Source of the DNA: Devosia sp. YIM 151766
Lineage (GTDB): Bacteria; Pseudomonadota; Alphaproteobacteria; Rhizobiales; Devosiaceae
DNA: 64,000 nucleotides
Assembly: GCF_030285925.1 (NCBI RefSeq)
Contig: NZ_CP127251.1
Span: forward strand, 1 to 64,000
Direction: 5' to 3'
The position numbers and the translations under genes are program-made. This document shows, piece after piece, positions 10,910 through 19,533 of the stretch (position 1 is its first letter; each line of letters starts with the position of its first letter). The notes beneath the pieces were generated by a model. It did no database searches, was not told the DNA's origin, and saw only the letters and a program-made list of their open reading frames with translations.

Positions 10910-12426
10910 TGATGGCCGAAGCGCAACCCGCCCTTGAAATTTCCGGTCTGCGCAAGAGCTTCGCCGGCATCGAGGTCGTCAAGGGCGTGGATCTGACGGT
11001 TCATCGGGGCGAGGTCGTCGCTCTTCTCGGCGCCAATGGCGCCGGGAAATCCACCGTGATCGGCTGTCTGGCCGGCAATCACCGGCACGATGGCGGCACG
11101 GTGGCCATCGATGGCCGGGTCTTCGACGATCTCGACCCGCTCAAGGCGGGCAAGGCCGGCATCGCCGTCATCCACCAGCATCCCAGCGTGGTCGAGAACC
11201 TCTCGGTGGTCGACAATATGTTCCTGGGCCGCGAGATCGGGCGCGGCGGTCTGATCGACCGCCGCGCCCAGCGCCGGCAGGCCCAGGCGGTGCTGGACGG
11301 ATTGGGCGGGCAATTGTCGCCCGACACGCTGGTGGCCGATCTTTCCCCGGGCGGCCGGCAATTGGTGGAGATCGCCCGGGCGCTGCTGCGCCGCCCCTCC
11401 ATTCTGATCCTCGACGAGCCGACGGCGGCTTTGGGCAAGGAGGATGTCGAGCGCCTGCTGGCGCAGGTGCGGCAGCTCGCCGCCTCGGGGCTGGCCATCC
11501 TCTATGTCACCCATCACCTGCAGGAATTGCCCAAAGTGGCCGATAGCGTCACGGTGATGCGCGACGGCCTCGTGAGTTTTTCCCGCGCCATGTCCGAGCT
11601 GACCCTGGCCAATATCGCCGAGGCGATCAGTCCGGGCTATCTCCGCGCCGAAAATCCGGCGGCACCGGTCGCCGCCGATGCGCCCGCCATCCTCGAACTC
11701 GACCAGGCCCGGATCGGCCGCGCGCCGCCGATATCCTTTTCGGTCCGCGCCGGCGAAATCGTCGGCGTCTTCGGCCTGTTGGGCAGCGGCCGCACCAATC
11801 TGCTTGAAGGCATTTTCGGATCGCGCGGCGCTATCGGCGGCATTATGCGTTTTCGCGGCGCCCCCTCGTCTTTCACCGATCCCGGCGCGGCGATCGCCGC
11901 GGGCATCGCGCTCGTCGCCTCCGACCGCGTCCGGCAAAGCGCCTTTATGGGCCTCAATGCGCTGGAAAACCTGCTGATGCCGCATCTGGGCGGCATGGCC
12001 CGCCATTTCCGCCGCAGCGGCAAGGCCGAAGCCGCCGAATTCACCCGCATCGCCCAAAGGCTCAAGATCAACCCGCCGCTGCCGGGCATCGCCATGGGGG
12101 CGCTTTCGGGAGGCAATGCGCAGAAGGTGGCGGTCGGACGCTGGCTCAGCCAATATGCCGATAGCGCCCTATTGATGCTGGACGAGCCGACACAGGGCAT
12201 CGATGTCGGTGCCCGCGCCGATCTTTACGACCTGGTCCGCGGCTTCGTCGCCGACGGCGAGCGCGCCGTGCTGTTCACCTCGTCCGATGCCGATGAAATC
12301 CTGCTGCTGGCCAGCCGCTACATCGTGCTGGGCCGCGACGGTATCGTCGCCGCCGGCAATATAGCCGAGATCGACGCCGATGGGCTGGTCGCCCTCGTGC
12401 ATGAAATCGAAAGACAAGCCTCATGA
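10909..12426 (+). CDS. Sugar-type ABC transporter, double ATPase subunit (RbsA-like)
   Basis: This is the two-domain ATPase of a ribose-family importer, about 505 residues long. Domain 1 has Walker A GANGAGKST, signature LSPGGRQLVEIARALL and Walker B ILILDEPTAALG. Domain 2 has a degenerate P-loop (GLLGSGRTN), as usual in RbsA/MglA, but a good signature LSGGNAQKVAVGRWL and Walker B LMLDEPTQGIDVGAR. ATG 10909 overlaps the stop of the binding-protein gene (ATGA-type junction), and ATG 10912 is also possible. The permease gene overlaps its end by four bases, so the three genes form one operon. Confidence 0.92.
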   Translation: MMAEAQPALEISGLRKSFAGIEVVKGVDLTVHRGEVVALLGANGAGKSTVIGCLAGNHRHDGGTVAIDGRVFDDLDPLKAGKAGIAVIHQHPSVVENLSVVDNMFLGREIGRGGLIDRRAQRRQAQAVLDGLGGQLSPDTLVADLSPGGRQLVEIARALLRRPSILILDEPTAALGKEDVERLLAQVRQLAASGLAILYVTHHLQELPKVADSVTVMRDGLVSFSRAMSELTLANIAEAISPGYLRAENPAAPVAADAPAILELDQARIGRAPPISFSVRAGEIVGVFGLLGSGRTNLLEGIFGSRGAIGGIMRFRGAPSSFTDPGAAIAAGIALVASDRVRQSAFMGLNALENLLMPHLGGMARHFRRSGKAEAAEFTRIAQRLKINPPLPGIAMGALSGGNAQKVAVGRWLSQYADSALLMLDEPTQGIDVGARADLYDLVRGFVADGERAVLFTSSDADEILLLASRYIVLGRDGIVAAGNIAEIDADGLVALVHEIERQAS

Positions 12427-13415
12427 CGCAAACCTCCGGCACGATATCGGCCTTGCCAGCCAAGACCAATATCTTTGCGCTGCTGCGCTCGCCCGTCTTC
12501 ACGCAGAACATGCTGCTCATCGCCATCGTTCTGGTCATGCTCGGCTTTTCCCTGGCCAGCGGCGCGTTCCTGACCGGTGGCAATATCCGCAATATCGCGC
12601 TGCAATCCTCGATCATCATGATCGTCGCCATTCCCAGCGCCCTGCTGATCATCTCGGGCTATGTCGATCTCTCGGTCGGCTCCATCCTGGCGGTATCCGG
12701 TGTTTGCGCGGGGCTGGCCTCGATGAGTTTTGGCATGCCTGTGGGGGTGCTTTGCGGCATCGCCGCGGGCGCGGCCGCCGGGGCGGTCAATGGCTATGTC
12801 ATCGCCATTCGCGGTTTCTCGCCGGTCATCGTCACCCTCGGCATGTTGACCCTGTTGCGCGGTCTCGCCATGGTCATCGCCGCCTCGCCGATCTACGGCT
12901 TTCCCGAAGCCATGTCGCAATTGGGACGCGGCACGTTGTTCGGCGTGCCCTATCTGGTGCTCATCGCCCTTGCCGTCGCCCTGGCCGGCGGTTTCGTCAC
13001 GGCGTTCTCGCCGCTGGGCCGGCATATCTTCGCCATCGGCGTCAATGCGCGCGCTGCCTTCCTATTGGGCATCCGCGTCCGCTCGACCGTGTTCCTGCTC
13101 TATGTGCTGACCGGGGCCGCCGCCGGCCTGGGGGGCGCCTTGCAGGCCGCCCGGCTCGACAGCGCTCCGGCCGAAAGCCTGGGCAGCGGGTTCGAATTGA
13201 CGGTGCTGACGGCGATCCTGCTCGGGGGCGTCTCCTTTTCCGGCGGGCGCGGCCGCATTTTCGGCGTGGTGCTGGGAATCTGGTTCCTGGGCGTGCTGCA
13301 AAACGGCCTGACCCTGCTCAATGTGCCGATTTCCTGGACCTCGGTGGTCACCGGCGTGGCCCTGGTCACGGCGGCGGGGCTCGATCACCTGAGCCAGCGT
13401 GGCGCCCGGCGCTAA
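12423..13415 (+). CDS. Sugar-type ABC transporter permease (RbsC-like)
   Basis: The 330-residue inner-membrane protein has about eight to ten hydrophobic helices and the BPD_transp_2 family landmarks: GGNIRNIALQSSIIMIVAIPSALLIISG, followed by YVDLSVGSILAVSG, and later GRHIFAIGVNARAA and AILLGGVSFSGGRG. It forms the translocation pore, probably as a dimer, for the importer encoded just upstream. Its ATG overlaps the ATPase stop (ATGA). The dimethylformamidase-like gene begins 13 bases after its stop, which puts uptake and catabolism in one transcript. Confidence 0.92.
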   Translation: MTQTSGTISALPAKTNIFALLRSPVFTQNMLLIAIVLVMLGFSLASGAFLTGGNIRNIALQSSIIMIVAIPSALLIISGYVDLSVGSILAVSGVCAGLASMSFGMPVGVLCGIAAGAAAGAVNGYVIAIRGFSPVIVTLGMLTLLRGLAMVIAASPIYGFPEAMSQLGRGTLFGVPYLVLIALAVALAGGFVTAFSPLGRHIFAIGVNARAAFLLGIRVRSTVFLLYVLTGAAAGLGGALQAARLDSAPAESLGSGFELTVLTAILLGGVSFSGGRGRIFGVVLGIWFLGVLQNGLTLLNVPISWTSVVTGVALVTAAGLDHLSQRGARR

Positions 13416-13428
13416 AGGATACGCAAGA

Positions 13429-15570
13429 ATGAACATCATCGGATATGCCGACCGGATGACGGTCGCGCCGGGTGAAACCATCACCTTTCATGTCAGCAGC
13501 GACAAAGCCGATTGCCGGGCCGGCCTGGTCCGCTATGTCGGAGCGGCCCATGGCCAGCGCTCCGCCCAGCGCGAGCCCATCGCCATTGACGGGCTCGGCG
13601 CCTTCACCGCGCAGCGGCAGCAGACCATATTGGGGTCATACGGCATCCTGCCAATGCCGCAGCGCCCCGTTCGCGCCTTCCAGCTCTGGATCTGGCCGAC
13701 GCGCAGCGCGCTAAAAAGCCGCCAAACCATCGTTCATACCGATGCCTGGTCGCTGTTCATCGAGGGTGGCCGAATCGGCCTTGAGGCCGGCGATGTGCGG
13801 GCCGATGGCGGCGCGGTCGAGGATCGCGCCTGGTATCTGGTAGCCGGCAATATCGGGCCGGATGGTCTGGATATCCATGTCGAACGCGTCGGCCCTGGCC
13901 GGCCGCCCGACAGCGTGGTCCGCGCGGCCCAGCGGGGCCAGATCGCGTTCGGCGCCGAGAACACGCTGATCCTGGCGGCTTCCGGGCCGGGACAGGCCCA
14001 TTACAACGGCAAGATCGAGCGTCTGCGCCTCTTTGCGGAGGCCTTGGATAAAGCTGATATCACAGCGCTGCGCGATGACGGCAAGGCGCCCCGCCCGGTC
14101 GCCGATTGGCGGTTCGAAGACCGGATGAGCGGCGATGTGCTGGTCGACCACGGCCCGCAGGCCCTCGAAGGAAAGCTCCATCACCGGCCGGCGCGGGCCA
14201 TGACCGGGCATGGCTGGGATGGCACCACTCAGATTGCGGCGCATAAACCCGAGCAATATGGTGCCATTCACTTTCACGACGACGATCTCGCCGATGCCGG
14301 ATGGACCCCCGATATCGCGCTGGCCATCCCCCACGATCTGCGCAGCGGCGCCTATGGCCTGCGCGTCGACAATGGCGAGGAGGCCGATGAAATCCCGTTC
14401 TTCGTGACGGCCGGCACGGCGTCGCACGATGTGCTTTTCCTCGCGCCTACCAATACCTATCTCGCCTATGCCAACGAGCATATGGCCGAGTCGGAGACCA
14501 TCGACTGGTCCGAAGTGCGGGTCGGTTCGCCCGTGCTCAATGCCTATGATCGCGCCATTTTTGCCGATCCGACGCTGGGCCTTTCAAGTTACGACATGCA
14601 TAGCGATGGCTCGGGCGTGTTCTATTCGGCCCGCCGGCGGCCCATCCTCAATTTCCGTGCCGATTACCTGAGTTGGGTCGTGGGCGGTCCGCGCCATTTC
14701 GCGGCCGACCTGCAGACCATCGGCTATCTGGAGCAGCGTGGTTTCGACTATGCCTTGGCCACCGACGAGGATCTCGACCGCGAGGGCGCGGCGCTGCTGT
14801 CGCGCTACAAGGTGGTGCTGACCGGAACGCATCCCGAATATTGGACGCGGCCGATGATGGACGGTCTCAGCGGCTATCTCCAAAGCGGCGGGCGCTTGCT
14901 CTATCTTGGCGGCAATGGTTTTTATTGGGTCACCGCTTGCACCGGACCGGACCGCGACGGCATCGAGGTGCGGCGGGGCATGGTGGGCACGCGGGTCGCC
15001 AATTCGGGTCCCGGCGAGGCCGGTTTGTCGTCGACGCTGCAATCCGGCGGTCTCTGGCGCCATTGTGGCTACGTGCCCCAGGCGCTGGTGGGCGTCGGCA
15101 TGGCCGGGCAGGGCTGGGGGAGCGGCGCCGGCTATCGCCGTCTGCCCGCGAGCTATGACGGCGAGGGCGCCCGATATTTCCGCAATATCGATGCCGAGGA
15201 ATTGGGGCATTTCGGCCATGTGATGGGCGCCGTCGTGGGCGACGAGATCGACCGGCTCGACTTCGCCCTGGGCACGCCCAGCCATGCGCTGCATCTGGCC
15301 ACCTCGACGCCCTTGAGCAGCAAATACATGCTGACGCATGAGGATTTGCTGGCCACGACCCGCGCCGTTGCCGCACCGGACAATGACCTGGTCCGTTCCG
15401 ACATCGTCGCCTTCGATCTCGATGGCGGCGGCAAGGTGTTTTCAGCCGGTTCGATCAGCTTTGCCGGCGCACTGGCCTGGGACGATTATGACAATCCTAT
15501 CGCTACCATGATCGACAATGTCATGAGCGTTTTTCTCGACCGCGACCGGGCGGCCAATGGTGAGCAATGA
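13429..15570 (+). CDS. N,N-dimethylformamidase large-subunit-like protein
   Basis: This 713-residue protein aligns by eye over its full length with the dimethylformamidase large subunit, an iron-dependent amidohydrolase. The N-terminal part (about 1-230) is a LamG-like beta region (LFIEGGRIGLEAG). The C-terminal part holds conserved blocks: LAPTNTYLAYANE (340-350), LSSYDMHSDGSGVFYSARRRP (385-405), VVLTGTHPEYW (462-472) and LGTPSHALHLATST. Tyr347, Tyr388 and Glu470 have the spacing of the Tyr/Tyr/Glu iron ligands I recall for the characterised enzyme. No signal peptide is seen, so it is probably cytoplasmic. The small alpha subunit of that enzyme has no counterpart here. ATG 13429 fits the MNIIGYADRMTVAPGE start. 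The amide substrate is unknown. Confidence 0.8.
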   Translation: MNIIGYADRMTVAPGETITFHVSSDKADCRAGLVRYVGAAHGQRSAQREPIAIDGLGAFTAQRQQTILGSYGILPMPQRPVRAFQLWIWPTRSALKSRQTIVHTDAWSLFIEGGRIGLEAGDVRADGGAVEDRAWYLVAGNIGPDGLDIHVERVGPGRPPDSVVRAAQRGQIAFGAENTLILAASGPGQAHYNGKIERLRLFAEALDKADITALRDDGKAPRPVADWRFEDRMSGDVLVDHGPQALEGKLHHRPARAMTGHGWDGTTQIAAHKPEQYGAIHFHDDDLADAGWTPDIALAIPHDLRSGAYGLRVDNGEEADEIPFFVTAGTASHDVLFLAPTNTYLAYANEHMAESETIDWSEVRVGSPVLNAYDRAIFADPTLGLSSYDMHSDGSGVFYSARRRPILNFRADYLSWVVGGPRHFAADLQTIGYLEQRGFDYALATDEDLDREGAALLSRYKVVLTGTHPEYWTRPMMDGLSGYLQSGGRLLYLGGNGFYWVTACTGPDRDGIEVRRGMVGTRVANSGPGEAGLSSTLQSGGLWRHCGYVPQALVGVGMAGQGWGSGAGYRRLPASYDGEGARYFRNIDAEELGHFGHVMGAVVGDEIDRLDFALGTPSHALHLATSTPLSSKYMLTHEDLLATTRAVAAPDNDLVRSDIVAFDLDGGGKVFSAGSISFAGALAWDDYDNPIATMIDNVMSVFLDRDRAANGEQ

Positions 15571-16724
15571 TGATGGATTTCGATCTCAGCAATCCCACGC
15601 GCATCGTCTTCGGCCAGGGCAGGATTGACGATCTTGGCAAACTCGTGCCGCGCTCGGCACGTGTCCTGCTGCTGTTCGGCGGCGGCAGCATCAAGCACAA
15701 CGGCGTCTATGACCGGGTCATGACGGGGCTCGGTGACCGCTTCGTATTGCCCTTTGGCGGCGTCGAGGCCAATCCGCAATATGACACCGTCATGGCGGCG
15801 CGGGCGGCGCTGATCGAGGCCGATTGCACCTTCGTGCTCGGCGTAGGCGGCGGCTCGGTGATCGACGCGTCCAAATTCCTGGCGCGGATCGCCACGATGG
15901 CGGCAATGGATCCCTGGGACGCGCTGGTGGCCGGTGACCACCCGCCGGCGCCCTTGCCCAATGGCGCGGTGCTGACCCTGCCGGCCACCGGTTCGGAGAG
16001 TAATGCCGTATCGGTGATTTCGCGGGCCGATTATGGCCTCAAGCTGCCCTTCGCCTCCGACGGCGCCCGCCCCGCCTTCGCCGTGCTGGACCCCGATACG
16101 ATGAAATCGCTCTCCCGCCGGCAGCTTGAAAATGGCGTCGTCGATGCCTTCACCCATGTGATCGAGCAATATCTGACCCTGCCGGTCGATGCGCCGGTGC
16201 AGCATGGCTATAGCGAGACGCTGCTCCGGACCTTGATCGACTGGGGGCCGGTGCTGATCGAGACGTCTTCGGACGAGAGCCGGGCGGCGATCATGTGGGC
16301 TGCCAACCAGGCGCTCAACGGTCTCATCGGCAGCGGCGTGCCGCAGGACTGGTCGACCCACATGATCGGCCACGCCCTGACGGCCCTCTATGGCATCGAC
16401 CACGCGCGCACGCTTTCGGCGGTCATGCCGTCGCTGCTGCGTTTCAAGTCCGCCGGCAAACTGGCCATGCTGGTCCGCTATGGCCGGAAGGTGTGGCAGC
16501 TTGACCATGCCGACGACCAGGTCGTCGCCGCCCAGGCCATCGACCGCACCGCCGCCTTCTTCAAACAGATGAATTGCCCGACGAAACTGTCCGATTTCAC
16601 CGATATCGCCGTCGAGCCCGAAGCGGTGGTGAGCCTCATCGCCAGGGCCGGCCAGTTTCCGCTGGGAGAAAGCCGGGATATCGGCGCCCGGGAAGTCCGC
16701 GCCATATTGGAGATGGCGCGATAG
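15567..16724 (+). CDS. Iron-containing alcohol dehydrogenase (YqhD/BDH-like)
   Basis: The 385-residue protein belongs to the type III, NAD(P)-dependent iron alcohol dehydrogenases, closest in pattern to YqhD and butanol dehydrogenases. The cofactor motif GVGGGSVIDASKF lies near residue 93. Probable metal ligands are Asp193, His197, His265 and His279, in the blocks VVDAFTHVIEQY and HMIGHALTALYGIDH, with the same spacing as in YqhD. Its start overlaps the stop of the dimethylformamidase-like gene; ATG 15567, 15570 and 15573 are all possible. It probably interconverts an aldehyde and alcohol in the pathway encoded by this block and is its last plus-strand gene. Confidence 0.88.
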   Translation: MMMDFDLSNPTRIVFGQGRIDDLGKLVPRSARVLLLFGGGSIKHNGVYDRVMTGLGDRFVLPFGGVEANPQYDTVMAARAALIEADCTFVLGVGGGSVIDASKFLARIATMAAMDPWDALVAGDHPPAPLPNGAVLTLPATGSESNAVSVISRADYGLKLPFASDGARPAFAVLDPDTMKSLSRRQLENGVVDAFTHVIEQYLTLPVDAPVQHGYSETLLRTLIDWGPVLIETSSDESRAAIMWAANQALNGLIGSGVPQDWSTHMIGHALTALYGIDHARTLSAVMPSLLRFKSAGKLAMLVRYGRKVWQLDHADDQVVAAQAIDRTAAFFKQMNCPTKLSDFTDIAVEPEAVVSLIARAGQFPLGESRDIGAREVRAILEMAR

Positions 16725-16739
16725 GCGCCCTGCTATTGC

Positions 16740-17345
16740 TTACTGATACCAGCCCAGATTATCGGCTGTGTGCTTGTCGAAATGCAGCGTCACCTGCGCG
16801 TCCTCGGTTGCCTGGTGGACGCCGTCCACGAATTGTCGCTGCAGCAAGGTGATGGTCTGCGCCTCGGCGTCGTGGCCGCTATAGAGATAGTCGAAGCAAT
16901 CGTTGGCCCCCTCGATCTGCATCATGGCGGCGATGTCCTCCCGCAGCCGGTGCAGGTCCCGGCCTTCGATGGCCAGGCCGTCCTCGCGTGAATAGGCGCG
17001 CACCGAGGCGATCCAGTCGAAGCCGGCCTCGCAGAAATAGCGGTCGTCGCGGAACACGCCCCGGTCGACGAGGGAAATGTCCACCGCCTCGCTCCAGGGA
17101 TTGGACAATTCATAGCCCGCGCCGCTCTCGTCCGCCCACAGATAGATGTCGGACCAGGCGCATTCGCCGTCCTGCTGATTATAGCACCAGCGTTCGGCGC
17201 CCAGCATCAGCGTGGCCAGTTCGGCAAGGGGCAGGCGCTTTCCCGGCTTGAAGCGGTCGATGATGGCCTGGCTGGCCGCATCATAGGCCAGGGCCGGACC
17301 AATGCCGGCCCCGAGAACAGCTAGAATGGCGATGAAGCGGCGCAT
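16740..17345 (-). CDS. Secreted protein of unknown function
   Basis: This 201-residue protein starts with a signal peptide (MRRFIAILAVLGAGIGPALA, probable cleavage before YDAASQ). The mature part has four cysteines (CYNQQDGEC, FCEAGF, NDCFDYL) that could form disulfides in the periplasm, and many aromatic and acidic residues. I do not recognise the family. It is convergent with the alcohol dehydrogenase, with only 15 bases between, and lies downstream of an aldo/keto reductase on the same strand. Confidence 0.7.
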   Translation of the reverse strand: MRRFIAILAVLGAGIGPALAYDAASQAIIDRFKPGKRLPLAELATLMLGAERWCYNQQDGECAWSDIYLWADESGAGYELSNPWSEAVDISLVDRGVFRDDRYFCEAGFDWIASVRAYSREDGLAIEGRDLHRLREDIAAMMQIEGANDCFDYLYSGHDAEAQTITLLQRQFVDGVHQATEDAQVTLHFDKHTADNLGWYQ

Positions 17346-17381
17346 GACAATTCCTTCCCGGCACGGGCAGGCGATGAGACG

Positions 17382-18422
17382 CTAGCGCAGCCAGCCCTGC
17401 GGGCGGGGCTGCAGTTCCATCTGCCCGTCCCTGGTCGCGGCGTCGATGGCGGCGATTTCCTCTTGCGAGAGCTCCAGATTGTTGAGCACGCCCAGATTGT
17501 CCTTGAGCTGGTCGAGCGTCCGCACGCCGATCAGCGCCGAGGTCATTTCCGGCCGGCGCAGCACCCAGGCCAGCGCCAATTGCACCATGGACTGGCCGCG
17601 GGCCTTGGCGATGTCGGCGACCTTGTCGACCGCCGCCAGCACGCGCGGCTCGATATGGCTGGCGCGCAGCGTGCCATTGGGATTGTCGCCCCGCGTCCCG
17701 GCGGCGGCGCCGGCATTATTATACTTGCCCGACAGCACGCCCTGGGCCAGCGGCGAGAAGGCGATGACGCCGATGCCCAATTCGCCGCAGGCATCGATGG
17801 TGCGGTCGTTCTCGATCCAGCGATTGATCATCGAATAGCTGGGCTGGTGGATGGTGGTGGCAATGCCCATCTCCTTGAGGATGCGATGGGCCTCGCGCGT
17901 CTGCTGTTCGGGATAGGAGGAGATGCCGACATAAAGCGCCTTGCCCGAATGCACCGCATGGGCCAGCGCCCCCATGGTTTCCTCCAGCGGCGTGTCGGGG
18001 TCGAAGCGGTGGGAATAGAAGATATCGACATAGTCGAGCCCCAGCCGTTTCAGGCTCTGGTCGAGGCTGGCCAGCAGATATTTGCGGCTCCCCCATTCGC
18101 CATAGGGACCGGGCCACATATTGTAGCCGGCCTTGGTGGAAACGATCATCTCGTCGCGATAGGGGCGGAAATCGCGCGCCAGCACCGCGCCGAACAATTC
18201 TTCCGACGAGCCGGCCGGCGGCCCGTAATTATTGGCGAGGTCGAAATGGGTAATGCCCTGGTCGAAAGCATAGGAGAGGATTTCCAGCGCGCCGGGATAA
18301 TCGCGGGTGCCGCCGAAATTCTGCCACAGGCCCAGGCTCACCACCGGCAGTTTCAGGCCGGAACGGCCGGAGCGGCGATATTGCATATTGTCATAGCGCG
18401 CCGTATCGGCCCGATAGGTCAT
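17382..18422 (-). CDS. Aldo/keto reductase, YghZ/Gpr-like
   Basis: The 346-residue protein is an NADPH-dependent aldo/keto reductase of the AKR14 (YghZ, glyceraldehyde-3-phosphate reductase) type. The catalytic tetrad is visible as Asp and Tyr in HFDLANNYGPPAGSSEE, Lys in VSTKAGYNMWPGPYG and His in DIFYSHRFDPD. The cofactor region FSPLAQGVLSGKYN is near residue 225. ATG 18422 is preceded by GGGAG; the frame extends to 18548 but would then overlap the divergent trhO. It may detoxify reactive aldehydes such as methylglyoxal. The exact substrate is not shown. Confidence 0.9.
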   Translation of the reverse strand: MTYRADTARYDNMQYRRSGRSGLKLPVVSLGLWQNFGGTRDYPGALEILSYAFDQGITHFDLANNYGPPAGSSEELFGAVLARDFRPYRDEMIVSTKAGYNMWPGPYGEWGSRKYLLASLDQSLKRLGLDYVDIFYSHRFDPDTPLEETMGALAHAVHSGKALYVGISSYPEQQTREAHRILKEMGIATTIHQPSYSMINRWIENDRTIDACGELGIGVIAFSPLAQGVLSGKYNNAGAAAGTRGDNPNGTLRASHIEPRVLAAVDKVADIAKARGQSMVQLALAWVLRRPEMTSALIGVRTLDQLKDNLGVLNNLELSQEEIAAIDAATRDGQMELQPRPQGWLR

Positions 18423-18493
18423 GTTCTGTCTCCCGATGTCCTGGCTGCGGTCACCCGTGACGCCGGGCGCGACCGGTGATATGAGCGAGGCAG

Positions 18494-19531
18494 ATGACCG
18501 CGCACAGCTCTTATTCCATGCCCAGTCTGCCCCAGGAAAATCATCCATACAAGGTGATGGCGCTCTATAAATTCGCCGCGCTGCCCGACGCCGAACGCCT
18601 CAAGGCGCCGCTGGCGGCGTTCTGCTGCGCGCGCGGCATCAAGGGCACGCTGATCCTGGCGCCCGAGGGCATTAATGGCACATTGGCCGGGACGCCGGAG
18701 GCCATCGGCCAATTGGCGGATTACCTGTTCGCTTCCGGCCCGTTCGGCACCCGGCTGACCGGCGCCGAGGTGAAATATTCCTCTGCCGAAACCGCCCCCT
18801 TCCTGCGCATGAAAGTGCGTCTCAAGCCGGAAATCGTCACCCTGCGGGCGCCGGAAGCCGATCCGAACCGGCAGGTCGGCACCTATGTCGAGCCGGAGGA
18901 CTGGAACGCGCTGATCGCGCGCAATGACGTGGTGCTGGTCGATACCCGCAACGATTACGAAGTGGGCCTAGGCACGTTTCAGCGGGCGCTCGACCCCCAA
19001 ACGCAGAGCTTTGTCGAGTTCAAGGATTATGTGGCGCAGAACCTCGATCCGCAGCGCGACCGCAAGGTCGCCATGTTCTGCACCGGTGGCATTCGCTGCG
19101 AGAAAGCGTCGAGCTATCTGCTGAGCCAGGGTTTCGAGGAAGTCTTTCACCTGAAAGGCGGCATTCTCAAATATCTCGAAACCGTCCCGCCCGAGGACAG
19201 CCGCTTTGCCGGCGAATGTTTCGTCTTCGACGAGCGCGTTTCGGTCGGCCATGGGCTGGAGCCGGGCAAGGCCAGCCTGTGCCGCGCCTGCCGCCATCCG
19301 CTGACCGAAGCCGAGCGGCGGCATCCCGATTTTCACGAGGGCGTTTCCTGCCCCCATTGCATCGGCGACAAGGCCAAGCACCAGGCCGCCGCCGAGCGCC
19401 AGCGCCAGATGGACCTGGCCGGCCAGCGCGGCGGCGCGCATCTGGGCGACGCGGCGGCCGAGGACGCCGCCCGGCGCCGGGCGCTCAAAAAGGCCCGTGC
19501 GGAGCAATCGCGCCTGGCCAACAAGAACTAG
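18494..19531 (+). CDS. trhO: tRNA uridine(34) hydroxylase TrhO (rhodanese domain)
   Basis: TrhO (YceA) carries out oxygen-dependent hydroxylation of U34 in tRNAs, a step towards 5-methoxy or 5-oxyacetyl uridine. The 345-residue protein has the N-terminal domain (YKFAALPDAERLKAPLAAFC; GTLILAPEGINGTLAG) and then a rhodanese domain with the active cysteine in MFCTGGIRCEKASSYL near residue 195. A C-terminal Cys-rich segment (CRACRHPLTEAE ... CPHCIGDK) and a charged tail follow. ATG 18518 is a possible alternative start. It diverges from the aldo/keto reductase and converges with mbfA, with two bases between. Confidence 0.93.
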   Translation: MTAHSSYSMPSLPQENHPYKVMALYKFAALPDAERLKAPLAAFCCARGIKGTLILAPEGINGTLAGTPEAIGQLADYLFASGPFGTRLTGAEVKYSSAETAPFLRMKVRLKPEIVTLRAPEADPNRQVGTYVEPEDWNALIARNDVVLVDTRNDYEVGLGTFQRALDPQTQSFVEFKDYVAQNLDPQRDRKVAMFCTGGIRCEKASSYLLSQGFEEVFHLKGGILKYLETVPPEDSRFAGECFVFDERVSVGHGLEPGKASLCRACRHPLTEAERRHPDFHEGVSCPHCIGDKAKHQAAAERQRQMDLAGQRGGAHLGDAAAEDAARRRALKKARAEQSRLANKN

Positions 19532-19533
19532 GA

